A stretch of 64,000 nt of DNA, from contig NZ_AP017558.1 in NCBI RefSeq assembly GCF_002355635.1, positions 372,001-436,000 of the forward strand. The letters run 5' to 3'. The notes under the pieces were generated by a model, which was not told where the DNA came from, ran no database searches, and saw nothing but the letters and a program-made list of their open reading frames with translations. Made by a program: the position numbers and the translations under genes. Shown here in pieces: positions 43,893 through 51,333 of this stretch; within the stretch, counting starts at the first letter, position 1, and every line of letters begins with the position of its first letter. This DNA is from Halopenitus persicus (lineage in GTDB: Archaea; Halobacteriota; Halobacteria; Halobacteriales; Haloferacaceae).

Positions 43893-44984
43893 ATGCCGGC
43901 TGACGGGAAAGTCACGGAGGAGTTCTTCCGGACCCGAATCGCGACCCGGCTCGGGGCCGACCGTGAGGACGTCCGACTCGGTCCGAAACACGGCTGCGAT
44001 TTCGGGGTGGTTCGGGGGTCGGGGGAGGAGACCGCCACCGTGCTCGCGACGGACCCGATCTCGATCCTGCCGGCCCTCGGGTACGAGCGTGCGGGGCGGT
44101 TCGCGCTGCACATCGTCCTCTCGGACGTCGCCGTCTCGGGGATCGCGCCGAGCCACCTCTCCATCGCCTTCTCGCTCCCCGCCGGGATGACCGACGAGGC
44201 GTTCGACCGGGTCTGGACGGCGATCCACGAGGAATGCGCCGACCTCGGGATCGCCATCACGACCGGTCACACCGCGCGGTACCCGGGAAGCACGTTCCCC
44301 TGGGTCGGGGCCGCGACGGCGATCGGCCGCGGCGAGCCCGACCGGATCGTCCGTCCCGACGGCGCGCGCCCGGGCGACCGCATCGTCGTGACCAAGGGCC
44401 CGGCCGTCGAGGCGACCGGCCTGTTCGCCTCGCTGTATCCCGAGGCGCTCGACGAGCTCCCGCCCGAGGTCGTCGCGACCGCCCAACGGCGTCTCGATGA
44501 CGTCCGACTCGTCCGGGACGCGCTCGCGCTCGCCGACCACGACGGCGTTCACGCGATGCACGACGCGACCGAGGGCGGCCTGCTGGGTGCGTTCCACGAG
44601 TTGGCGAGCGCCGGCGGGGTCAACATCGGCGTCGAGACCGAGCGCGTGCCGATCCGGCCGGGCGTCGAGGAGACCTGCGCCGTGCTCGGGATGGATCCCT
44701 GGCGGGCCACGACCGCCGGGACCCTCCTCGCGGCCGTCGACGCGGCCGTCGCCGAGGACGTCGTCTCGACGCTTCGCGACCGGGGAACCCCCGCCGCGGT
44801 CGTGGGAGAGGTCCTGGCGGACGCCGCGGGGGATGCCGGCGATGACGCCGCGGGAGATGGCGACGATGCCGGCGATGGCGGTGGAAACGCCCCCGCCCGC
44901 GTCGTGGTCGACGGCGAGGACACCGAGCCGCCCGCCGGGGACTCCTCCTGGCCGGTGTACGCGCGCCTCTCGGAGGCTCGGTAG
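43893..44984 (+). CDS. AIR synthase-related (PurM/HypE/ThiL-like) ATP-binding protein
   Basis: A 363-residue protein of the PurM-like superfamily. The N-terminal half binds a phosphate through a glycine-rich loop (FGVVRGSGEETATVLATDPIS, then GRFALHIVLSDVAVSGIAPSHL). The second half has AMHDATEGGLLGAFHELASAGGVNIGVE and AGTLLAAVDAAVAEDVV, the typical H-D-A/V-T-E-G-G motif. HypE, ThiL, SelD and PurM share these. No hydrogenase or thiamine genes are near. A Gly/Asp repeat-like insert precedes the C-terminus. Reaction unknown. Confidence 0.82.
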   Translation: MPADGKVTEEFFRTRIATRLGADREDVRLGPKHGCDFGVVRGSGEETATVLATDPISILPALGYERAGRFALHIVLSDVAVSGIAPSHLSIAFSLPAGMTDEAFDRVWTAIHEECADLGIAITTGHTARYPGSTFPWVGAATAIGRGEPDRIVRPDGARPGDRIVVTKGPAVEATGLFASLYPEALDELPPEVVATAQRRLDDVRLVRDALALADHDGVHAMHDATEGGLLGAFHELASAGGVNIGVETERVPIRPGVEETCAVLGMDPWRATTAGTLLAAVDAAVAEDVVSTLRDRGTPAAVVGEVLADAAGDAGDDAAGDGDDAGDGGGNAPARVVVDGEDTEPPAGDSSWPVYARLSEAR

Positions 44985-45042
44985 CTCGCGTTCGCGGTCG
45001 CGGGGACCCGATCCCCGTCGTCCGCCGAACGCGGATCGGGTG

Positions 45043-45050
45043 CCTTTATC
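45043..45050 (+). promoter_or_regulatory. TATA box of the winged-helix regulator gene
   Basis: CCTTTATC is centred 27 nt before the ATG at 45074. Confidence 0.55.
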
Positions 45051-45073
45051 CGATCCGAGCGGTAGACCCGGGT

Positions 45074-45451
45074 ATGGTGCGGGACCCGTCACGGCGCGAG
45101 GAACCGCCCGACCCGCAGGCGGTGCTGTCGGCGTTGAGCGACGACGACGCCGTCGACATCATCGCCGCGCTCGACGCGCCGAAGACCGCGAGCGAGCTCT
45201 CCGAGGAGTGTGACATCCCGCTCTCGACGACCTACCGGAAGCTGGAGCTGTTGACCGACGCCGATCTGCTGCAGGAATCGACCGAGATCCGACGCGACGG
45301 CCAGCACACGACGCGATACGACGTGGCCTTCGATTCGGTCACCGTCGAACTCGACGAGGACAACGCGCTGTCGATCGAGTTCTCGCGACCGGATCGGGCG
45401 ACGGACCAGCGGCTCGCGGCCCTCTGGTCGCAAGTCCGGGAGGAGACGTGA
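45074..45451 (+). CDS. winged helix-turn-helix transcriptional regulator (ArsR-like), 125 aa
   Basis: A 125-residue regulator. The N-terminal half is a winged helix: AVLSALSDDDAVDIIAALD, TASELSEECDIPLSTTYRKLELL (recognition helix) and DLLQESTEIRRDGQHTTRYDV (wing). The C-terminal 40 residues (VAFDSVTVELDEDNALSIEFSRP) form a small beta domain. It pairs with the small membrane gene 157 bp downstream, a pairing I recall in haloarchaea. Ligand and operator are unknown. Confidence 0.87.
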   Translation: MVRDPSRREEPPDPQAVLSALSDDDAVDIIAALDAPKTASELSEECDIPLSTTYRKLELLTDADLLQESTEIRRDGQHTTRYDVAFDSVTVELDEDNALSIEFSRPDRATDQRLAALWSQVREET

Positions 45452-45607
45452 CCCGGCCCGTCGCCGGTCGGCGATCGCCCGTGATCGGGCCCGACCGATC
45501 GGAGCGGTTCCGCGCTCGACCACCCGGTACCGTGCTCGACCGATCGGATCCACGCTCGCGGATCGCTCGCGATCCGACCACCACAGACCGACCACGGAGG
45601 AACACCC

Positions 45608-45889
45608 ATGGCTGACGTGTACATCAACCTGCTCATCATCGCCGCGAAGACCGCCATCCTACTGCTCGGTGGCAGCATCACGTACTACGCGGGACGCGCG
45701 TATCGCCGCACGGGCGACCCGTCGTTACGCGCCCTGTCGATCGGCTTCGGGCTCGTGACGGTGGGAGCGTTGCTCGGCGGCATCTCGCATCAGGTGCTCG
45801 CTCTGGAACTCGCGATCGGGATCGCGATAAACAGCGTCCTGACCGCGTTCGGGTTCGGGGTCATCGTCTACTCGTTGTACATCGAGTGA
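45608..45889 (+). CDS. small membrane protein (DUF7521-like), 93 aa
   Basis: A 93-residue protein with three predicted membrane segments (INLLIIAAKTAILLLGGSIT, LSIGFGLVTVGALLGGISH, LAIGIAINSVLTAFGFGVIV) linked by a positive loop GRAYRRTGDPSLRAL. A strong Shine-Dalgarno sequence (GGAGGA) lies about 6 nt before the ATG, unusual in a window of mainly leaderless genes. It follows a winged-helix regulator and may be its membrane partner. Confidence 0.75.
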   Translation: MADVYINLLIIAAKTAILLLGGSITYYAGRAYRRTGDPSLRALSIGFGLVTVGALLGGISHQVLALELAIGIAINSVLTAFGFGVIVYSLYIE

Positions 45890-45894
45890 CCGGT

Positions 45895-45958
45895 CCGCCG
45901 CGTTGCGGGTCGCGTTGCGGGTCGCGGTTCGGGTCGCGATTCGGGTCGCGGTTCGGGT
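45895..45958 (+). repeat. 12-bp tandem array after the small membrane gene (about 5 copies)
   Basis: GGGTCGCG(G/T)TTC-type units begin at 45907, 45919, 45931 and 45943, starting about 10 bp after the DUF7521-like stop and ending before the convergent TetR gene. Confidence 0.8.
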
Positions 45959-45980
45959 CCCAGGCCTGCCGGATGGGGCG

Positions 45981-46682
45981 CTATGTCGACCGGCCGTTCA
46001 TCCGGTCGGCCGGCGCGACCGAGACCGGCTCGTCCCGCGGGAGCAGTACTTCGACGGCCTCGACGTCCGGGAGCTTGACACCCTCAGCCAGCATCGGATC
46101 GATGACGCGATCGATGACGGTCCGCGCGACCGTTCGGGTGTAGGTGTCGCCGTCGACGTCCATCTCGTCGAGGGTTATCTGTCTCGTCCGCGCACCGTCG
46201 AGCGTCGCCACGAGCAGGGCAGCCGTCTCCTGGACGTCGATCGGTTCGAAGGTTCCCTCCGCGATCCCCTGTTCGATGATCTCCGCCACCGTTCCGCGGA
46301 AGACCCGGTCGCTGCGCTGGAGCTGCGACCGGATCCGGTCGTTGAACGGGCCCTGTGAGCGGAGCTCCAACAGCGCGATGTGGAAGTGCTCCCGGTCGGT
46401 CTCGTCGGGGTCGAACCCGAACCACGCGATGAACTCGACGAGCCGCTCGGTGGCCGGGCGATCGGCACCCGCCTCGGCGCGGCGCTCGAACGTGGTGATG
46501 AGGTGGTCGAGGAACGCGACGAGCAGGTCCTCCTTCGTGTCGTAATGGTAGTGTAACAGCGACTTGCTCTTCGAGCACGCGTCCGCGATGTCCTGCATCG
46601 TCAGGTCCGCGTATCCGTGTTCGCGCAGGGCACGGTAGACGCCGGCCATGATCTCCTCGGCCGTGCTCGCGTCGTCGCTCAT
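45981..46682 (-). CDS. TetR family transcriptional regulator
   Basis: A 233-residue TetR repressor. The DNA-binding domain is ADLTMQDIADACSKSKSLLHYHYDTKEDLLVAFLDHLI (25-62; recognition helix around SKSKSLLHYHY). The rest is a ligand-binding helical domain with FDPDETDREHFHIALLELRSQ and a late basic-rich tail. It is divergent from the amidase gene with 136 bp between them, so control of that gene is likely. A near-palindromic AATG-TG-CATT lies in this gap (46712-46721). Confidence 0.93.
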   Translation of the reverse strand: MSDDASTAEEIMAGVYRALREHGYADLTMQDIADACSKSKSLLHYHYDTKEDLLVAFLDHLITTFERRAEAGADRPATERLVEFIAWFGFDPDETDREHFHIALLELRSQGPFNDRIRSQLQRSDRVFRGTVAEIIEQGIAEGTFEPIDVQETAALLVATLDGARTRQITLDEMDVDGDTYTRTVARTVIDRVIDPMLAEGVKLPDVEAVEVLLPRDEPVSVAPADRMNGRST

Positions 46683-46818
46683 TCACCGAACGGTGGTCAA
46701 GCACGCGTAAATGTGCATTGATACCGGCGATGCTGGGGGCCCCACCTGGATGCCGTCTTCCGAAGTGGACCGGATCGCGCCGGGATACGCTTACAAGGAC
46801 GTGCGGGGTACCCGACGT

Positions 46819-48324
46819 ATGACCGATTTCACGGCGGAAGCACCCCTCACGCGGCTCGTCCGGTCGTTTCGTACGGACGGTGTGCGGATCGCGGATACAC
46901 GGGCTGGCGACGCCCGGACCGGGAACGCACGGGTCGGGACGTATTACGACGACCTCCGCGAACGCTTCGACGCCGTGGAACCCACGATCCGCGCGTTCGT
47001 CGGCGAACGACCCGATGACGTGGCCTCCGACGGCCACGATGACGTCGACGGTCGCCGGAACGGGCGCCGAAACCGGAACGGGCGTCGAAACCGGAACGGG
47101 CGCCGAAACCGGAACGGACGCCGAAACCGGGACGAGGGTCGGTTCGAGCGGATCGATCGAGCGCTCGAAGCCCGCCGCGAAACCGCCCGAAACGAGCCGA
47201 ATTGCCCGCCGCTTTACGGGATTCCGATCGGCGTCAAGGACGTCATTCACGTTGACGGGCTGCCGACGCGAGCCGGATCCACGGTTCCGCCCGCGGCGCT
47301 GTCCGGACCCGAGGCGTCGGTCGTCACGGCGCTCCGCGAGGCCGGCGCGGTGGTGCTCGGAAAGACGGTAACGGCGGAGTTCGCGCACTTCGCGCCGGGG
47401 CCGACGCGAAATCCCCACGATCCGGGACACACGCCCGGCGGGTCGAGCAGCGGGTCGGCGGCGGCGGTGGCAGCCGGGCTGTGTCCGCTCGCGCTGGGCA
47501 CGCAGACGATCGGGTCGGTGAACCGCCCGGCGTCCTTCTGCGGGATCGTCGGCGTGACGCCGAGCGCCGGTCGGGTCCCGACCGACGGAATCGTTCCGGC
47601 CGCGCCGTCGGTCGACGTCGTCGGGTACTTCACCCAGGACGTCGCGGGTGCCCGTATCGCAGCCGACGTCGTGTATCCGGATTGGCGGGGCGCGTCCTCC
47701 CCGCCGCCGCTCGAGCGGGTCGGCGTGATGGACGGGCCGTATCTCGACCGGGCTGACGAGGTCGCACGTGAACATCTCCGAACCCACGTCGACCGGCTCG
47801 ACGCCGCCGGATACGAGGTCGTTCGGCTCCCGATCGTCGCGGGAACGGACGCGGAAGCGGCGGCGGTGATCGACCGACACGAAACTCTCGTGGCGGCCGA
47901 ATTCGCGCGTTCACACGCCGAGCTGTTTCCGGAGTACGGCGACCGCTATGCCCCCGCGACCGCCGAGCTGATACGCGAGGGGCGGTCGGTCTCCGCGGGA
48001 ACCCTCGCGGACGTTCGTGCGGGCCGGTCCGCGCTCCGCGACCGCGTCCACTCGGCGATGGACGCCAACGATCTCGACGTCGTCGTCAGTCCGTCCGCCC
48101 CGGGTCCGGCTCCCGAGGGGATCGACTCGACCGGCGACCCGGTTCTGAACCTGCCGTGGACCCATGCAGGCCTCCCGACGGTCACCGTTCCGGCGACCGA
48201 GACGGACGCGGGGCTCCCGATCGGGATCCAGTGTATCGCGCGCCACGGTGCGGACGAGCGGCTGCTCGCGTGGTGTTCGGCGATCGAACGGGCGGTGGCG
48301 GGCGGACGTGAGTGGTCGATGTGA
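46819..48324 (+). CDS. amidase signature family hydrolase with basic repeat insert
   Basis: A 501-residue amidase with the Ser-cisSer-Lys triad: Lys140 in GIPIGVKDVIHV, Ser209-211 in GGSSSGSAAAVAAGL, and Ser233 in GTQTIGSVNRPAS. In most relatives that last motif reads TGGS, so Ile232 is atypical. Before the catalytic domain (79-104) lies an Arg/Asn-rich insert of four NGRRNR units from an 18-bp array, odd in an acidic proteome. The substrate is unknown. The divergent TetR gene may control it. Confidence 0.9.
   Translation: MTDFTAEAPLTRLVRSFRTDGVRIADTRAGDARTGNARVGTYYDDLRERFDAVEPTIRAFVGERPDDVASDGHDDVDGRRNGRRNRNGRRNRNGRRNRNGRRNRDEGRFERIDRALEARRETARNEPNCPPLYGIPIGVKDVIHVDGLPTRAGSTVPPAALSGPEASVVTALREAGAVVLGKTVTAEFAHFAPGPTRNPHDPGHTPGGSSSGSAAAVAAGLCPLALGTQTIGSVNRPASFCGIVGVTPSAGRVPTDGIVPAAPSVDVVGYFTQDVAGARIAADVVYPDWRGASSPPPLERVGVMDGPYLDRADEVAREHLRTHVDRLDAAGYEVVRLPIVAGTDAEAAAVIDRHETLVAAEFARSHAELFPEYGDRYAPATAELIREGRSVSAGTLADVRAGRSALRDRVHSAMDANDLDVVVSPSAPGPAPEGIDSTGDPVLNLPWTHAGLPTVTVPATETDAGLPIGIQCIARHGADERLLAWCSAIERAVAGGREWSM
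47057..47128 (+). repeat. 18-bp tandem array inside the amidase gene (4 copies)
   Basis: Units start at 47057, 47075, 47093 and 47111, each close to GGAACGGGCGCCGAAACC. They encode NGRRNR, a very basic unit, and keep the frame. Confidence 0.92.
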
Positions 48325-48384
48325 GTGACCGACGTCAGTGACTCGACGGGACGACGTGTTGGGGCACCTGTCGCGAAGGGCCGC

Positions 48385-48636
48385 CTACTGTGCCTGGACG
48401 CGCCACGTGGTCGCGCCGGTGTAGGACCACTTCTCGATCTCCAGGTCGGGGAGCGAGCCCTGCAGCTGGACCATCAGGGCGCCGATCTCCTTCGGCGAGA
48501 GGTCGACGTCGTCGGCGATGAACTTCCCCTTGATGTAGATCTCGCCGTTCTTCGCCTCCTCGCGGAGGAAGTCGGCGAGTCGGCGCGCTTTCGGTGACCC
48601 GTACGATCCGTCCGTGCTGCTGGTGTTGGTGCTCAT
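48385..48636 (-). CDS. small haloarchaeal protein (DUF7123-like), 83 aa
   Basis: An 83-residue protein with a Ser/Thr-rich start and a winged-helix-like core (KARRLADFLREEAKNGEIYIKGKFIADDVDLSPKEIGALMVQLQ) ending EKWSYTGATTWRVQ. The fold suggests nucleic-acid binding. I recall it as a haloarchaeal family named DUF7123; I could not check. The start overlaps the stop of the upstream 98-residue membrane protein gene, so the two are co-transcribed. Confidence 0.7.
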   Translation of the reverse strand: MSTNTSSTDGSYGSPKARRLADFLREEAKNGEIYIKGKFIADDVDLSPKEIGALMVQLQGSLPDLEIEKWSYTGATTWRVQAQ

Positions 48637-48929
48637 GGGTTGTGTGCGTTCGCGGCGTTCGATTTGTGGCCGTCGTGGGCGGCCGATCGTTGCTCGGAGT
48701 CGCTGCGGGGACTGTGGTCGTGTCCGACGATCGCGCACACGACGTTCAGCGCGAGCAGGAGCAGGAACAGCTCCGCGCTCGCGTCGATGACGATCCCGTG
48801 CAGGACCGGGAGGTACGTCAGCGGGAGCAACACCGCCGTCCAGAACGCCCCCGCACGGAGGCGTCGACCGGTGCCTCGGCGGAGCCGCGTGGGAAGGGCG
48901 GTGGTGGGTCGGAGGGAATGATTCGACAT
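48633..48929 (-). CDS. small membrane protein, 98 aa
   Basis: A 98-residue protein starting MSNHSLRPTTALPTRLRRGT with two hydrophobic segments (AGAFWTAVLLPLTYLPVLHG and ELFLLLLALNVVCAIVG) and a His/Ser-rich tail (GHDHSPRSDSEQ). I chose the ATG at 48929 because GGTGA lies a few nt upstream. A TATA box (TATTATATAC) lies about 43 nt upstream, giving a 16 nt leader. It overlaps the DUF7123-like gene. Function unknown. Confidence 0.6.
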   Translation of the reverse strand: MSNHSLRPTTALPTRLRRGTGRRLRAGAFWTAVLLPLTYLPVLHGIVIDASAELFLLLLALNVVCAIVGHDHSPRSDSEQRSAAHDGHKSNAANAHNP

Positions 48930-49278
48930 CTGTGTCACCTGCTTCGTTTCCATCACTGCCCCCGAGGGGTATATAATAGGACGAGCGTTGGCGCTGATTC
49001 ACGTCGATTAACGCCGACCCACGACGTTTCACGACCTTTTAGGAACCGAGTCCGACGTTTTATAACGCTCTTAAAAACTCTTAGACCTTTCACAATCCGT
49101 TTTGAGGGGTTTTCATTGAACGGAATTCGGACGTCGGAATCACCGACTGCTCCGACGGATCGGGCTGGATTCGGGTGCGATCGGGGCCTCATCGCGGCTC
49201 GCCGCGGCGGCGCGCGCGGTTACCGGCAGCGGGCGCCAAGAGACGAACGAGGTACCGTGGCACTCCCCGTGGTTCGGC
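48930..49278. other. intergenic, AT-richer stretch with promoter of the small membrane gene
   Basis: These 349 bp hold a TATA box at about 48967-48977 (minus strand TATTATATAC) and an AT-rich zone at 49030-49115 with CCTTTTAGG, GTTTTATAACG and CTTAAAAAC. Open frames here lack codon bias. The AT-rich zone could hold a second promoter or a small RNA; I cannot show either. Confidence 0.5.
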
Positions 49279-50136
49279 TCAGGGGGATGTCACGGTTACG
49301 TCACCCGTGATCAACTGTGCGGACGGGGGCGCGATCGTGATCCCGTTCTCATCAAACCGCCGTTTCACCAGTCGCCGGAAATCGGAGCGGATCGTCAGAA
49401 TGTCCTTGTTTCTCGGGTCATCGATCCAGAACTCCGCCTGCAACGTGATCGCGTTCTCGCCGAGGTCGACGATCCGAGAGTTCGGTACTGGCTCACCGAG
49501 AACTGGCTCCAGAGCCGTCGCGACCCGTTGTAGCTCCAGCAGCGCCCGCTCGGTGTCCTCGTAATAGGCGACGAACACCCGTTCCGTGATTCGATAGTTA
49601 TGCCGGCCGTAGGGGCGTGTGATCGCGTTGGTCGTAAGTACAGTGTTCGGGACCGCGATCGTTTCGTGGTTCGGCGTACGGATGCGAGTGACGCGAAAAT
49701 CGACCGCTTCGATGGTCCCGTCCCCGCCCGGCCACTCGATCCAGTCACCGACGTTGAAGTCCGGATCCGCGACGAGAAACATTCCGCTGATGAGCGATCC
49801 GAACACTTGCTGACCGGCGATACCGAGCGCGAACGTGATGGCCGCGATGATGATCGCGGACTCGGAGAGTATCCCTCCGTACCCGGCGGCAATGATGCCC
49901 GTGAGGATCGCGAACCCGATCAGCACGACCCGAAGGTACGTCTCCGTCGCCGTCTCGATCGTGGGATTGTTTCGATTACGCGATCTGACAACCCGGGTCG
50001 CAAGCGGGATGAGAACGCCCCGGCCGCCGAAGTAGACGACGCCGAATCCGACGGTGAACCAGAACAGTTCCGATAGTATCCGGTTGTACGCCGAAAGAAC
50101 GTCGATCAACCACGGGTGGGTACCCTGTCCGATCAT
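49279..50136 (-). CDS. mechanosensitive ion channel, MscS family
   Basis: A 285-residue small-conductance channel. Three membrane segments (SELFWFTVGFGVVYFGGRGV, TYLRVVLIGFAILTGIIAAG and SAIIIAAITFALGIAGQQVFG) precede the typical MscS beta domain (LISGMFLVADPDFNVGDWIEW). The pore-lining helix with Gly/Ala packing is AIIIAAITFALGIAGQQVFGSLI. The channel opens under membrane tension to release solutes at hypo-osmotic shock. The ATG at 50136 is chosen; a TTG lies upstream. Confidence 0.94.
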   Translation of the reverse strand: MIGQGTHPWLIDVLSAYNRILSELFWFTVGFGVVYFGGRGVLIPLATRVVRSRNRNNPTIETATETYLRVVLIGFAILTGIIAAGYGGILSESAIIIAAITFALGIAGQQVFGSLISGMFLVADPDFNVGDWIEWPGGDGTIEAVDFRVTRIRTPNHETIAVPNTVLTTNAITRPYGRHNYRITERVFVAYYEDTERALLELQRVATALEPVLGEPVPNSRIVDLGENAITLQAEFWIDDPRNKDILTIRSDFRRLVKRRFDENGITIAPPSAQLITGDVTVTSP

Positions 50137-50234
50137 ATGTGCGTTTTCGGGGCGGACCACCAAAAATCACGACACGGTCTCTCGCGTCGTGTTTAGTTAC
50201 GGGACAAAACTGAGGCGTGCTGGTCTCCGAGTCG

Positions 50235-50438
50235 TCACCGGCGGCCGTAGGTCAGCCGCATCGCGACGCCGTCAAGCCGGTCCGTGAGACGGCCGAGCCA
50301 AGCGCCCGGCGAGACGGCACGGGCCGACCCGTCGTCGACCTCGATGTACTCCTCGTCGACGGATCCGGGGCCGTCCTCGGACATCTCGACGACCGCGGTC
50401 ATTCCGCAGCGGCCGCAGGCCTCCTTCGGTTCGTCCAT
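50235..50438 (-). CDS. small acidic CxxC protein, 67 aa
   Basis: A 67-residue protein starting MDEPKEACGRCGMTAVVEMS with a single CGRC pair and the acidic stretch SEDGPGSVDEEYIEVDDGS. A second cysteine pair is lacking, so a zinc site would need dimerisation. A box around 50460 (TTTATC on the minus strand) fits a promoter. The end RLTYGRR is basic. Function unknown. Confidence 0.55.
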   Translation of the reverse strand: MDEPKEACGRCGMTAVVEMSEDGPGSVDEEYIEVDDGSARAVSPGAWLGRLTDRLDGVAMRLTYGRR

Positions 50439-50558
50439 ATATGAGTATCGTTCGCACGCCAGATTGATAAATCTGATCGCGACGCGTCGACTCCACGTGT
50501 GCCGGAACCGGATGCTGGTCGAAGGATGTTTACGGTGGCCACGCCAGAAGTTACCACG

Positions 50559-51182
50559 ATGAGCGATTCCGAGACGGTTCCGGACGCGCCGGCGGCGGTC
50601 GACGACCATCCCGATCGACCGCAGGTGGCCGACGAGCATCTCCAACGCGTCGCGGACCGGTTGCGCCACAGTTATGACCTCGAGACCGACCGGACGGTCC
50701 GCGGCGAACGCTTCGACCTGTACGGCCACCTGGCGGTGGAAAGCCAGAAGCAGTTCCTCCATCGATCGATCAACTGGGCCAACCACGAGACGGAGGAACA
50801 CGTCTTCACGCGCCGTCAGGAGCGGCTTTCCCCGTCGACGCTCGACCGGCTCGTCGATCTCGGACACGAGCTGGCGGCCGACTGGATCGACCCCGACGAG
50901 ACCCACCAGGCCACCGAGTTCACTTTCGTGATCGTCGTTCCCGAGATCACCGACGACGTGCGCGCGTACGTCGAGGGCTTCCGCGACCGGACCCTCCTGG
51001 CGTTCGGCTATTACGGCCATTACGAGGTGAACCTCGCCGTGGTCGCGCCCGACCGTGAGACGGCCGTCGCGAGCGAGCTCGCGGACGTCGTCGAGGCGTT
51101 CGCGTTCTGGGACCGCGAGCCGCGGACGGCGCCGGATCCCGACGGCCTCCGCTCCCGGATCACGTCGTGGTTTACAAGATAG
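50559..51182 (+). CDS. conserved haloarchaeal protein of unknown function, 207 aa
   Basis: A 207-residue protein with an acidic N-terminal tail and a mixed alpha/beta core: RLRHSYDLETDRTVRGERFDLYGHLAVESQKQFLH, NWANHETEEHVFTRRQERL, and FTFVIVVPEITDDVRAYVEGF. The second part (HYEVNLAVVAPDRETAVASELADVVEAFAFW) ends in an aromatic tail. I do not recognise a family with certainty. It is not obviously linked with its neighbours. Confidence 0.7.
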   Translation: MSDSETVPDAPAAVDDHPDRPQVADEHLQRVADRLRHSYDLETDRTVRGERFDLYGHLAVESQKQFLHRSINWANHETEEHVFTRRQERLSPSTLDRLVDLGHELAADWIDPDETHQATEFTFVIVVPEITDDVRAYVEGFRDRTLLAFGYYGHYEVNLAVVAPDRETAVASELADVVEAFAFWDREPRTAPDPDGLRSRITSWFTR

Positions 51183-51215
51183 CGGGCCTCGTCGGAACGA
51201 GGACCACGGTGCGTC

Positions 51216-51297
51216 CCCGTTCCGAACCCATCCTCGGACCGTTTCCGAACCCGTTCTCAAGCCGTTTCCGAACCCGTTCTCAAGCCGTTTCCGAACT
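51216..51297 (+). repeat. 23-bp tandem array between the 207-aa gene and cstA (about 3.5 copies)
   Basis: CCGTTTCCGAACCCGTTCTC-type units begin at 51239, 51262 and 51285, preceded by a degenerate copy. The array lies 35-115 bp after the stop of the 207-aa gene. Confidence 0.85.
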
Positions 51298-51333
51298 GAT
51301 CATGGGCCGATCACGGACCGGCGGTGGACCGGG

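Noticed and set aside
48953-49192. 79-residue basic minus-strand frame between MscS and the small membrane gene
   Set aside because: It spans the promoter of the next gene and has no acidic bias or domain.
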